Source: LMUY01 sp965199005 (lineage in GTDB: Bacteria; Pseudomonadota; Alphaproteobacteria; Acetobacterales; Acetobacteraceae). From it: a stretch of 64,000 nucleotides of DNA. How positions within the stretch are numbered: position 1 is the first letter of the stretch; every line of letters begins with the position of its first letter. The DNA is taken from assembly GCA_965199005.1 (NCBI GenBank), contig CBDAQK010000001.1:992001-1056000 (forward strand), in the 5' to 3' direction. This document shows positions 16,585-24,112 of the stretch, in pieces. Position numbers and translations under genes: made by a program. The notes under the pieces are model-generated. The model saw nothing but the letters and a program-made list of their open reading frames with translations, was not told the DNA's origin and did no database searches.

Positions 16585-17220
16585 CTATGACCAAGTGCTC
16601 AGAATTTCCGCCGTTGCGCGTTCCAGAATGTTGGCGATCCGCCGGGCCTCGTCGGGCGTGCAATCACGCGTGCGCATCAACGCATGTTTCAAGGCATGCC
16701 GTGCCCGGTGCAGGTCGTCGGCCGCTTTGGGATCCAAGGCGTCCAGGCCCGCAAAGGCTTCCCGCACCTGATCCATGCGTTGGCCGATCCGTCCCAAGGC
16801 GTCGAGTATGGCCTCGGCGCCGGCGCGGTTCCCAGCCAGGTGTTTGCGGCCTTCTTCCGTGAGGTGATAGCGTTTTCGGTTGCCATCCTGCTCGGCGGCG
16901 ACATGGCCAATCTCGTCCAAATAGGTGAGAGCGGGATAGATCATGCCGGGGCTGGGAATATAGAAGCCGCCCGAACGCTCCTCGATGGCGCGGATGAGTT
17001 CGTATCCGTGGGCTGGCTGTTTCTCGAGAAGAGCCAGAAGGATGAGCTGGAGATCGGCCGAGGAAAGCTTGCGCCCGCCAGGCATTCCACCTCCGCCCAT
17101 GAAACCTGGTCCGCCTCCGTGGCGTGCGAAACCGCCCCGTCCGAGACTGCCATGCCCGCGGCCGACGACGTGCAAGAGGCGTTGCACGAGAGGAAAATCG
17201 GAAGAAGTATTTTCGAACAT
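16585..17220 (-). CDS. PadR-family regulator with Gly/His-rich N-terminus (YqjI-like)
   Basis: A 211-residue winged-helix regulator. The PadR domain starts near residue 50 with LSSADLQLILLALLEKQPAHGYELIRAIEE split over the recognition region, then SPGMIYPALTYLDEIG and the RKRYHLTEEGRKHL wing. In front of it sits a segment rich in Gly, His and Arg (residues about 20-47), a place where YqjI binds Ni or Fe. The C-terminal part is helical. It probably represses itself and the downstream siderophore-interacting reductase in response to metal status; this is inference from the pairing. An imperfect palindrome covers its start codon. Confidence 0.87.
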   Translation of the reverse strand: MFENTSSDFPLVQRLLHVVGRGHGSLGRGGFARHGGGPGFMGGGGMPGGRKLSSADLQLILLALLEKQPAHGYELIRAIEERSGGFYIPSPGMIYPALTYLDEIGHVAAEQDGNRKRYHLTEEGRKHLAGNRAGAEAILDALGRIGQRMDQVREAFAGLDALDPKAADDLHRARHALKHALMRTRDCTPDEARRIANILERATAEILSTWS

Positions 17221-17234
17221 GTCTTACGATATGT
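17217..17234. promoter_or_regulatory. Imperfect palindrome overlapping the PadR start codon
   Basis: ACATGTCTTACGATATGT matches its own reverse complement at 14 of 18 positions and includes the PadR initiation codon at 17218-17220. A site here could mediate autoregulation by blocking transcription or translation start. Evidence is the symmetry and position only. Confidence 0.3.
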
Positions 17235-17363
17235 CTAGGAGAAGGATCTGTCAAGCGCCGACGGCCGCGCAACGATGGGGGCGAGCCACTGGCAGATCGA
17301 GTGGTTAGGGCTTGTCATCGCCGGCTGGAATGCCAAAGCAGTCCGAAGGCGGCGGCGGCTTGC

Positions 17364-18575
17364 TTAGCCCGTCACGAGCGGACAGGAGCCCTCCGCCATC
17401 GGGCGGAACGCCTGCTCCGCCGGGACAACGTCGATCTGCTTATAGTAGTCCCATGGGCCTTTCGACTCCGCCGGGGATTTTACCTTGAACAGGTACATAG
17501 GATGCACCTTACGTCCGTCTTGCCGTACCTGACCGGGGCCGAAGAGCGCGTCGTCGGTCGGAAGCGCCTTCATCGCTTTGACTGTCGCGCCACCGTCCAT
17601 GATTGGCGCACCCTTCGCGGCACAGCGGGCCCAGTGCATCAGCGCAGAGTAGGTGCCCGCATGCATCATTGTCGGCGCCCGCCCGCCGCCATAGATGGGC
17701 GTGAACCGCTTGGCCCAAGCCCGCGTGCCCTCGGTACGGTCCCAGTAAAACGGAGAGGCGAGCAGCAGACCCTGGCCCGCATCCAGCCCGAGCGCGTCGA
17801 TGTCGGCGATGGTCGTAATCAGCGGCACAATGACCATGCCCTGCTTGTCCAGCCCGAACTCCTTGGCCTGCTTGACGCAATTGGCGGTTTCCTGACCGCC
17901 ATTGGCCAATGCAAGCACTTTGGCGCCCGACGATTGCGCCTGCAGCAGTTGCGACGAGAAATCCGTCGTCCCAAGCGGATATTTGATCACGCCCGTCACC
18001 TTGCCCCCAGCCGCCTCGAGCCGCTGGGCCGCCTGGTCGGTCAGGCTCTTGCCGAAGGTGTAGTCCACCGCGATGAAGAACCAGTCCTTGGCACCCGTTT
18101 TGATGATCGGCTGGGCCACGGCGTTGGTCAGCGACCACGTGTCGAACGTCCAGACGATGGTCTGCGCGTTGCAGGTACTTCCCGTCAGGTCGAGCGGGCC
18201 GGAGGCCGTGACCAGGGCCGCGCGGTTGCGCTGCCGGGCCACCTCAGCGACGGCCAGTGCAATGCCGGTATTGCCGAGGTCGGCAATCACTGCCACCCCA
18301 TCGCGGTCGTACCACTCGCGCGCGATGGAGGAGCCGACATCCGGCTTGTTGGTGTGGTCGGCAACCAGCAGCTCGATTCTCGCATCGGGTAGCAGGGCAG
18401 CCATGTCGGCAACGGCGAGCTTTGCCGCCGCGGCACAGCCGGGGCCATCGCTGGACGAGAACGGGCCGGACTGGTCGCCCAGCACGCCGATCTTGATGGT
18501 CTTCGGTGCCTGCGCGCGCGTGGCAAACGGCAAGCTGGCGGCGAGTGCTCCGGTAACGAGCGTGCGGCGTTTCAT
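17364..18575 (-). CDS. ABC transporter substrate-binding protein, branched-chain amino acid/amide type
   Basis: A 403-residue periplasmic receptor. The start, MKRRTLVTGALAASLPFATR, is a signal peptide with twin arginines; IKIGVLGDQSGPFSSSDGPG opens the ligand-binding fold. Later blocks EWYDRDGVAVIADLGN, VAVDYTFGKSL and SPFYWDRTEGTRAWAKRF parallel the receptor at 14409, so the two are paralogues. It is the last gene of the minus-strand run starting at 28372, 20 bases after the acyl-CoA ligase, and probably delivers the substrate of that operon. No permease is encoded nearby. Confidence 0.88.
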   Translation of the reverse strand: MKRRTLVTGALAASLPFATRAQAPKTIKIGVLGDQSGPFSSSDGPGCAAAAKLAVADMAALLPDARIELLVADHTNKPDVGSSIAREWYDRDGVAVIADLGNTGIALAVAEVARQRNRAALVTASGPLDLTGSTCNAQTIVWTFDTWSLTNAVAQPIIKTGAKDWFFIAVDYTFGKSLTDQAAQRLEAAGGKVTGVIKYPLGTTDFSSQLLQAQSSGAKVLALANGGQETANCVKQAKEFGLDKQGMVIVPLITTIADIDALGLDAGQGLLLASPFYWDRTEGTRAWAKRFTPIYGGGRAPTMMHAGTYSALMHWARCAAKGAPIMDGGATVKAMKALPTDDALFGPGQVRQDGRKVHPMYLFKVKSPAESKGPWDYYKQIDVVPAEQAFRPMAEGSCPLVTG

Positions 18576-18595
18576 GGATGATCTTCCCTTTTTTA

Positions 18596-20143
18596 TTATG
18601 TGACTTGCGTGCCTTGTTCGGACCAGTGCGCGCTTCGAAGCGCCTTCTTGTCGACCTTGCCGTGCGGCAGGCGGGGCAATGCATCGATGAAGTGGACCGA
18701 TTGCGGGCGCTTATAGCCGGCAATCAGCGTGCGGCAATGCACGATCAACTCGTCCTCGCTAGCCTTCGCCCCGGCGCGAAGGCCGACATAGGCGGTGACG
18801 GCCTCACCCCAACGTGGGTTCGGAACGCCGATCACGGCGGCTTCGCCCACCGCCGGGTGCGCCAGCAGGGCGTCTTCCACCTCGCGGCTATAGACGTTCT
18901 CGCCGCCGGAGACGATCATGTCCTTCTTGCGGTCGACGATGTAGAGGAAGCCGTCCGCATCCAGCCGTCCCATGTCGCCAGTGGCGATCCAACCATCCTT
19001 CAGGACATCCCGGGTCGTCTCCGGAAGGCGCCAATACCCGGTCATGGCACCGGGCGAGCGGACAATGACCTCGCCGACCTCGCCGGCGGGGAGTGCCGTG
19101 CCATCCGTGGTGGCGATCCGCAACGCGACTCCGGGATAGGGCCGCCCCGCCGAATGAAGCCGCGCCTGTTCGGCCGCCGTGCCATCGGGCTTGGCCTCCT
19201 CCGGCTGCAGCATGGTGATGAGCACGTTCTCCGTCATGCCGTAGAGCTGCGCCAGCACGGACCCGAATGCGGCGGTGGCGCGGCGCATCTCTTCCGCCGG
19301 CACGGGTGCCGAGCCGTAATGCACCCGGCGTAGCGTCGACACGTCATAGCCGGCGCGGCGCGGGTGCTCCACCAGCCGCTTGACCATCACTGGCGCCAAA
19401 TGCGCCATCGTCGCACGTTCTTGCTCGATCGCGCCCAGCACAGCGTCCTCATCGAACTGGGCGAGCAGAACGCAGGAACCGCCGGCCACCTGCACCGCGG
19501 CCCATTCGATCTTCGCACCGGAATGGAACAGCGGCATGACCGTCACAATCCGGTCCGCCGGGCCGGCGCGGCTGGCGGTGGCGATCGTTTGTGCCGAGCG
19601 GGCCATGGCACCTTGGCTCAGCATCACGCCCTTGGGTGTACCAGTCGTGCCGCTGGTGTAGATGATGTGAACGATGTCGTCCGGGGACGGCACGGCCCTG
19701 GGTTGTCCCGCATCCCCTTGCCGCAACAGCGACTCATACTCGGCGCCGATGCGGACCGCACGGGGCGGCGCGGTGCGCATCAAGGTTGAGGCGGCTGCGA
19801 ACAACTCGGCGAACCGGTCCTGGACGAAGATCACGCTCGTCTCCGCGTCATCCAGCACCCGCGCGATCTCAGGGGCTGCCAGCCGCCAGTTCACCGGGAC
19901 CGCCATCAGGCCACCCGACTCGGCCGCCGCGTAGACCTCCAGGCACTCGCTGCTGTTCTGCGAGAGCAAAGCCAGCCGGCTGCCCCCCGCGATGTTCAGG
20001 GCACGTTTCACGGCATCGGCTAGCGCCCAGGCGCGCGCCGCATGTTCGGCATGGGTGTAATGCCGCCCTTCGTTGGTGATCGCCGGCCGCCCCCCATGCT
20101 CAGCTTCATTGCGGGCCAGCATGGCTGCCATCGTGTCGGGCAT
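18596..20143 (-). CDS. AMP-forming acyl-CoA synthetase (fatty acid/aromatic acid-CoA ligase)
   Basis: A 515-residue ANL ligase with P-loop IIYTSGTTGTPKGVML near residue 170, the YGMTENVLITML adenylate motif, GWIATGDMGRLDADGF, DRKKDMIVSGGENVYSREVE and the terminal PHGKVDKKALR lysine motif. It converts an acid, ATP and CoA to acyl-CoA, AMP and PPi. The gene ends next to the ABC receptor and starts two bases after the acyl-CoA dehydrogenase gene, placing it late in a catabolic operon that has a second ligase at 24109. Substrate chain type cannot be told. Confidence 0.9.
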   Translation of the reverse strand: MPDTMAAMLARNEAEHGGRPAITNEGRHYTHAEHAARAWALADAVKRALNIAGGSRLALLSQNSSECLEVYAAAESGGLMAVPVNWRLAAPEIARVLDDAETSVIFVQDRFAELFAAASTLMRTAPPRAVRIGAEYESLLRQGDAGQPRAVPSPDDIVHIIYTSGTTGTPKGVMLSQGAMARSAQTIATASRAGPADRIVTVMPLFHSGAKIEWAAVQVAGGSCVLLAQFDEDAVLGAIEQERATMAHLAPVMVKRLVEHPRRAGYDVSTLRRVHYGSAPVPAEEMRRATAAFGSVLAQLYGMTENVLITMLQPEEAKPDGTAAEQARLHSAGRPYPGVALRIATTDGTALPAGEVGEVIVRSPGAMTGYWRLPETTRDVLKDGWIATGDMGRLDADGFLYIVDRKKDMIVSGGENVYSREVEDALLAHPAVGEAAVIGVPNPRWGEAVTAYVGLRAGAKASEDELIVHCRTLIAGYKRPQSVHFIDALPRLPHGKVDKKALRSAHWSEQGTQVT

Positions 20144-20145
20144 CG

Positions 20146-21300
20146 CTAGACTCCGTATCGGCCGTTGAGGATTTCGCGTGCGATCGCGCCGCGGTGGATC
20201 TCCGTCGTACCATATCCTATCGACAAGCCCCGAACGTCACGCAGGTATCGCTCGAAGGGGTACTCCAGTGACAACCCGTAGGCGCCGCCTAATTGGATGG
20301 CAGTATTGGTCACGCGCACGGACATTTCGTTGATGAATGTCTTGGTCACCGACGCATCCATCACTGCGGCCGTTCCAGCGTCCAGGCGGCGTGCCGAGCG
20401 GTGCAACAACGCACGCCCGGCCTCGATATCGATAGCCATGTCCGCCAGCTTCCATTGCAGCCCCTGGAAATCGGCCAGTGGCCGGCCGAACTGCTTGCGC
20501 TCTTGCACATAGGCTGCCGCGTCGCGCAGCGCCGCTTCCGCGACCCCCAGGCAGACGGAGGGATTGCCGATGATCCGGTCCTGGTCCAGCACCGCGAACA
20601 GATGGCGCATGCCGTTGGCCGGGATGATAAGGTTCTCTGCGGGCACCTTGGCGCCATCGAAATACAGTGGCGCCATACCGGTCGCGCGCAGGCCGAATAG
20701 GTCCAGGTGGTCGCCGATGGTGAAGCCGGGTGTCTCGCGATCGATCAGCAGCGCACCCACGCCCTTCATGCCGGGGGCGTCATCCAGCCGCACCAGGACC
20801 AGGAACAGATCGGCCAACTGGGCACAACTGCACCACATCTTGGCACCGTCCACGCGCCAATGGCCGCCATCCAGCACGGCCCGGGTCCGGACGGCCGCGA
20901 CGTCGGACCCGGCTTCCGCCTCGCTCATACTCCAGGCTGCCAGCAGTTCACCCTTGGCAAATTTCGGCAAATAGCGGCGCCTCTGCGCCTCCGTCCCCGA
21001 ATGCAGGATCGTGCGCGGCGTGGCCCCATCGGTCATGCTCATCAGCATCGCAGTATTTGCGCAACTCCGCGCGACCTGCACGGTGACCAGCACGCTTTCG
21101 AACAGCGACAGGCCGGCGCCGCCATACGCCTCCGGCACGAAAGCGCCGGCAAAGCCGTTCTCCGCCAGGATACGGAGGTTCTCCACGGGCGGCTGCCAGT
21201 CCCTATCGGCCTGCGCCGCGCGAGGGGCGAAATGCTCCTCGGCGATGCGGTGCGCGGTCGTCTCCAGCAGCCGCTCCTGCTCGTTGAGTTCGGATATCAC
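20146..21300 (-). CDS. Acyl-CoA dehydrogenase
   Basis: A 384-residue flavin dehydrogenase. The central block AAWSMSEAEAGSDVAAVRT binds FAD, the later segments QERKQFGRPLADFQGLQWKLA-type helix (near residue 270) and GGAYGLSLEYPFERYLRD are typical. The C-terminal position where many family members carry the catalytic Glu (E-G-T) reads Y-G-T-T-E here, so the base may lie elsewhere, as in isovaleryl-CoA dehydrogenase. GTG 21300 is chosen because it overlaps the stop of the citryl-CoA-lyase-like gene as GTGA; an upstream extension has no domain content. Confidence 0.9.
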   Translation of the reverse strand: MISELNEQERLLETTAHRIAEEHFAPRAAQADRDWQPPVENLRILAENGFAGAFVPEAYGGAGLSLFESVLVTVQVARSCANTAMLMSMTDGATPRTILHSGTEAQRRRYLPKFAKGELLAAWSMSEAEAGSDVAAVRTRAVLDGGHWRVDGAKMWCSCAQLADLFLVLVRLDDAPGMKGVGALLIDRETPGFTIGDHLDLFGLRATGMAPLYFDGAKVPAENLIIPANGMRHLFAVLDQDRIIGNPSVCLGVAEAALRDAAAYVQERKQFGRPLADFQGLQWKLADMAIDIEAGRALLHRSARRLDAGTAAVMDASVTKTFINEMSVRVTNTAIQLGGAYGLSLEYPFERYLRDVRGLSIGYGTTEIHRGAIAREILNGRYGV

Positions 21301-22073
21301 GTCTCGTCCTCGATCGCGTGCTCGGTGACTTCGTGCTCGACGCGCAGCCAAATCTCGCGCGCGATCGGGTTGCGCAATTCCTCGGCAATGTGGCCAACCA
21401 GGCCGATCGCGCGGCCGATCACCGCCAAACCGCGGCACAGGCGCCAGTCCAACCCCAACTCGGTCGCGAGCGCACCGATGGCGCCCGTGGCGTTGATGGG
21501 CAGGGACTTGCCGCTGCGCCGCTCCGCCTCCGCCGCGACCGCTTCCATCAGCGCCACGTGCCGCCCGCGCAACCCGTGCCGGGCAGCCAGGTCGAACAGC
21601 ACCGGCGTGCGCGGGTCCACCGGCTTGTGCAGCGGGTGGCCAATCCCGGGGATGGTGCGGCGGGCCGTCAAATGCTCGTCTACGATTGCCTGGGCGAGCA
21701 CCGCCGGGTCACCCTCCGGCGCCTCCTGCAACAGGCGGGCGGCGCCCTCCGCAGTGCCGGCGAAGGTCGTGCCCATGCCGCATATCCCGGCCGCTACCGC
21801 CGCCTGCAGGGCTTCGGGCGCTCCTAAATAGGTCAGCCGCGTGGCCAACGCCATCGGCGTCGGGCCGTGCTCTACCAGCACCAGCAGCAGCGCCTCGAAC
21901 ACCGGGGACTGATCTGCCGTCGGCATCGTGCCGGTCATTTCGAGCCACGCCATATCCGCTAGCGAGATACGGCCCAGCAACTCGCGACACAGGTCGCGGC
22001 CCTGCACCACGATGCGGTCCGGCTGGCTCCAGCCCATGGCCGAGCGGATCGGCTTCGTGCGGCGCTCAGGCAT
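21297..22073 (-). CDS. Citryl-CoA lyase-like protein (short citrate synthase fold)
   Basis: At 258 residues this is far shorter than citrate synthase but has its core: the GICGMGTTFAGTAEGAARLL segment, the IPGIGHPLHKPVDPRTPVLF block corresponding to the GxGH...DPR motif, and LPINATGAIGALATELGLDW near residue 195. This size and motif set match citryl-CoA lyases, which split or join acyl-CoA and oxo acids. Its start overlaps the previous gene by eight bases and its stop overlaps the next as GTGA, so it is integral to the operon. It may perform the terminal C-C cleavage or a Claisen-type step. Confidence 0.8.
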   Translation of the reverse strand: MPERRTKPIRSAMGWSQPDRIVVQGRDLCRELLGRISLADMAWLEMTGTMPTADQSPVFEALLLVLVEHGPTPMALATRLTYLGAPEALQAAVAAGICGMGTTFAGTAEGAARLLQEAPEGDPAVLAQAIVDEHLTARRTIPGIGHPLHKPVDPRTPVLFDLAARHGLRGRHVALMEAVAAEAERRSGKSLPINATGAIGALATELGLDWRLCRGLAVIGRAIGLVGHIAEELRNPIAREIWLRVEHEVTEHAIEDET

Positions 22074-23208
22074 AGGCGTCGATCACGGTACGGGCGATGG
22101 TTGCGCGCATGACTTCAGCCGCTCCTTCGGTAATGATGAAACTTCGCTGCTCGCGCCACATGCGCTCGATCGGCAGGTCGGTGCTCAGGCCCATGGCACC
22201 ATGGATCTGCATGCAGCGGTCCGCCGCACGGAAGCCCATTTCCACGCCGTAGGTCTTGGCGACCCAGCTTTCCTGGCGTGCATCCCCGCCGCCCTGTGCG
22301 CTTCGCGCGGCTTTATGGACCATCGCGCGCACGCCTTGCAGCTCTGCGTAGGTGTCGGCGATCATGAATTGCACGCCCTGGCGGTTGGCGAGCGGTTCGC
22401 CGAAGGTGCGGCGCTGCTTCGCGTAGCCGCACATCAGCTCCAGGCAGCGCTCTGCCACCCCGCAGGACCGGGCGCCGTGCCGCAAGATCCTTCCATCGGT
22501 GATCCAACGCTGACCGAGCCTGAAGCCGTCGCCCTCCTGGCCCGCCAGGTTGCGGGCCGGCACGCGCACGCTGTCGAATACGATTTCACAGGGGCGGTCC
22601 CCCATCATCGTATCGTACTGCGCCGTTACGCGAACGCCGGGGCTGCGCATGTCCACCAGGAAGCAGGAGATGCCACGCACGCCGGCCGAGGGATCGGTCA
22701 TCGCCATGAGCTGGGCGAAGTCGGCGGTCTTGGCGTCGGTGATCCAGCGCTTGACGCCCGATATCACATAGTCGCTGCCGTCGCGCACCGCACGCGTCCG
22801 CATGGCGCCTGGGTCGGACCCGGCATCCGGCTCGGTCTGTGCAAAACATGCGGTTTTCTCACCGCGCAGCACCGGCAGCAGGAATTCCTCCCTCTGCCCG
22901 CCTTCCAAGCCGAGCAGCAGCGGGCCGACCATCGGGCCGAACACGGAGAAATCACGCGGCGGGATCGCAGCCGAGCGGGAAATCTCCTCCCAAAACACCG
23001 CGCGACCCATCATGTCCAACCCGCCGCCGCCAAGCACCTCCGGGATTTCGGCCTGCCACAACCCTGCCGCCTTCGCCGCCTCACGCAACCGGGCCTTGGT
23101 GTCCTCGCCCAGCACACCCCGGCTCTCCAACGGAATCAGCTCGGTGTCGACGAAGCGCCGAACCTGGCGGCGCACCATCTCCAGCTCTTCGGGCAGCCCG
23201 TTGAACAT
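22066..23208 (-). CDS. Acyl-CoA dehydrogenase (second in operon)
   Basis: A 380-residue flavin dehydrogenase: ACFAQTEPDAGSDPGAMRTRA FAD-binding block near residue 118-138, KRWITDAKTADF, GFRLGQRWITDGRILRHGAR, QRRTFGEPLANRQGVQF and the C-terminal IHGAMGLSTDLPIERMWRE followed by ITEGAAEVM, where the Glu sits in the usual catalytic position. It differs clearly from the dehydrogenase at 20146, so the two probably oxidise different intermediates. The thioesterase gene lies 14 bases upstream. Confidence 0.9.
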   Translation of the reverse strand: MFNGLPEELEMVRRQVRRFVDTELIPLESRGVLGEDTKARLREAAKAAGLWQAEIPEVLGGGGLDMMGRAVFWEEISRSAAIPPRDFSVFGPMVGPLLLGLEGGQREEFLLPVLRGEKTACFAQTEPDAGSDPGAMRTRAVRDGSDYVISGVKRWITDAKTADFAQLMAMTDPSAGVRGISCFLVDMRSPGVRVTAQYDTMMGDRPCEIVFDSVRVPARNLAGQEGDGFRLGQRWITDGRILRHGARSCGVAERCLELMCGYAKQRRTFGEPLANRQGVQFMIADTYAELQGVRAMVHKAARSAQGGGDARQESWVAKTYGVEMGFRAADRCMQIHGAMGLSTDLPIERMWREQRSFIITEGAAEVMRATIARTVIDAYA

Positions 23209-23222
23209 TCGGGGGCTTCCGC

Positions 23223-23645
23223 TCAGCGCTTTGCGTCGGCGGCAGGCGGGTTGCGGAACACCGCGGACCCGGTGATCACGGTGCGCCCACCCACATGCAG
23301 CCGGCCGCTGACGAAGGACATCGTGCGCGTCGCCGCGTCGACCTTGGCCTCGCCCTGCAACAACTCCCCCTCACGGGCGGCGGCGATCAAATTGGCGGAG
23401 AGCTGGATCGTCGCCGGATGGCCCTGCCCGGTGTGGCCGAGATGGCTCTGCGCCGTGGCACCCAGGGTAATGTCCAGCATCGTCGTCAGCAGACCGCCAT
23501 GCGCGGTGCCCATCGGATTGGTGTGGCGCTTGGCCAGGACGATGCACGTTTCCGTCCGGTCTGCGAGCCGCCGCCAGTGAAGGCCGCCGACATGGCCGAT
23601 GAACGTGTCGTCTTGCCCGATCGGCTCGAACCCTTTGGGGATCAT
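23223..23645 (-). CDS. PaaI-type hotdog-fold acyl-CoA thioesterase
   Basis: A 140-residue hotdog protein. The TNPMGTAHGGLLTTMLDITLGATA segment contains the conserved N-x-x-G-x-x-H-G-G catalytic helix start. PaaI-type enzymes hydrolyse aromatic or short acyl-CoA thioesters and often rescue trapped CoA in aromatic pathways. Its ATG overlaps the MaoC stop (ATGA), indicating translational coupling. Confidence 0.85.
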   Translation of the reverse strand: MIPKGFEPIGQDDTFIGHVGGLHWRRLADRTETCIVLAKRHTNPMGTAHGGLLTTMLDITLGATAQSHLGHTGQGHPATIQLSANLIAAAREGELLQGEAKVDAATRTMSFVSGRLHVGGRTVITGSAVFRNPPAADAKR

Positions 23646-24112
23646 GCGGCGTCTCCGGTATAGGCGATGCTGATCCAGTCGGCGACCAGGGCCGGGCGCG
23701 CCTTGCCGTCAATTTCCAGCGCCAGCGCCAGTTTCAGCCTCGTGCCGCCGCGCGGTTGCGGTTCCACCTCCGACAAGGTCACGCGCAGGCGCAGACGGTC
23801 GGCCAGCGTGACGGGATGCGTGAAGCGCACCTTGTCCAGCCCATAGTTGAGCCAGCTCTTGGCACCCTTGACGGTATAGACCTGTCCCGCCAGCCCGATC
23901 ACCAGCGAGAGCAGGAGAAACCCGTGCGCCAGCACCCCGCCATACAACGTCTCCCGCGCCGCCCGCTCCGGGTCGGTATGGATCCAGTGCTCGTCGCCGG
24001 TGATGGCGCCGAAGCCGCGCAAATCCTCCAGGGTCAGACTGCGCCACTCGCTCACGCCCAGCTCCTGGCCGACGTAAAGCCGCAATTCGCCGGGGTGGTC
24101 GACCACGATCAC
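23642..24112 (-). CDS. MaoC-family dehydratase (R-specific enoyl-CoA hydratase-like)
   Basis: A 156-residue single-hotdog hydratase. The hydratase motif is visible as FGAITGDEHWIHTDPERA with Asp and His spaced by four residues, followed by GGVLAHGFLLLSL. It adds water to trans-2-enoyl-CoA, complementing the two acyl-CoA dehydrogenases of the operon. GTG 24112 overlaps the stop of the upstream ligase as GTGA; a much longer upstream frame is an artefact. Confidence 0.85.
   Translation of the reverse strand: MIVVDHPGELRLYVGQELGVSEWRSLTLEDLRGFGAITGDEHWIHTDPERAARETLYGGVLAHGFLLLSLVIGLAGQVYTVKGAKSWLNYGLDKVRFTHPVTLADRLRLRVTLSEVEPQPRGGTRLKLALALEIDGKARPALVADWISIAYTGDAA

Noticed and set aside
17124..18392. 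422-codon plus-strand frame
   Set aside because: Lies opposite PadR and the ABC receptor; composition is that of a shadow frame.
21928..23580. 550-codon plus-strand frame
   Set aside because: Antisense to the acyl-CoA dehydrogenase at 22066 and its neighbours; no start site or motif.
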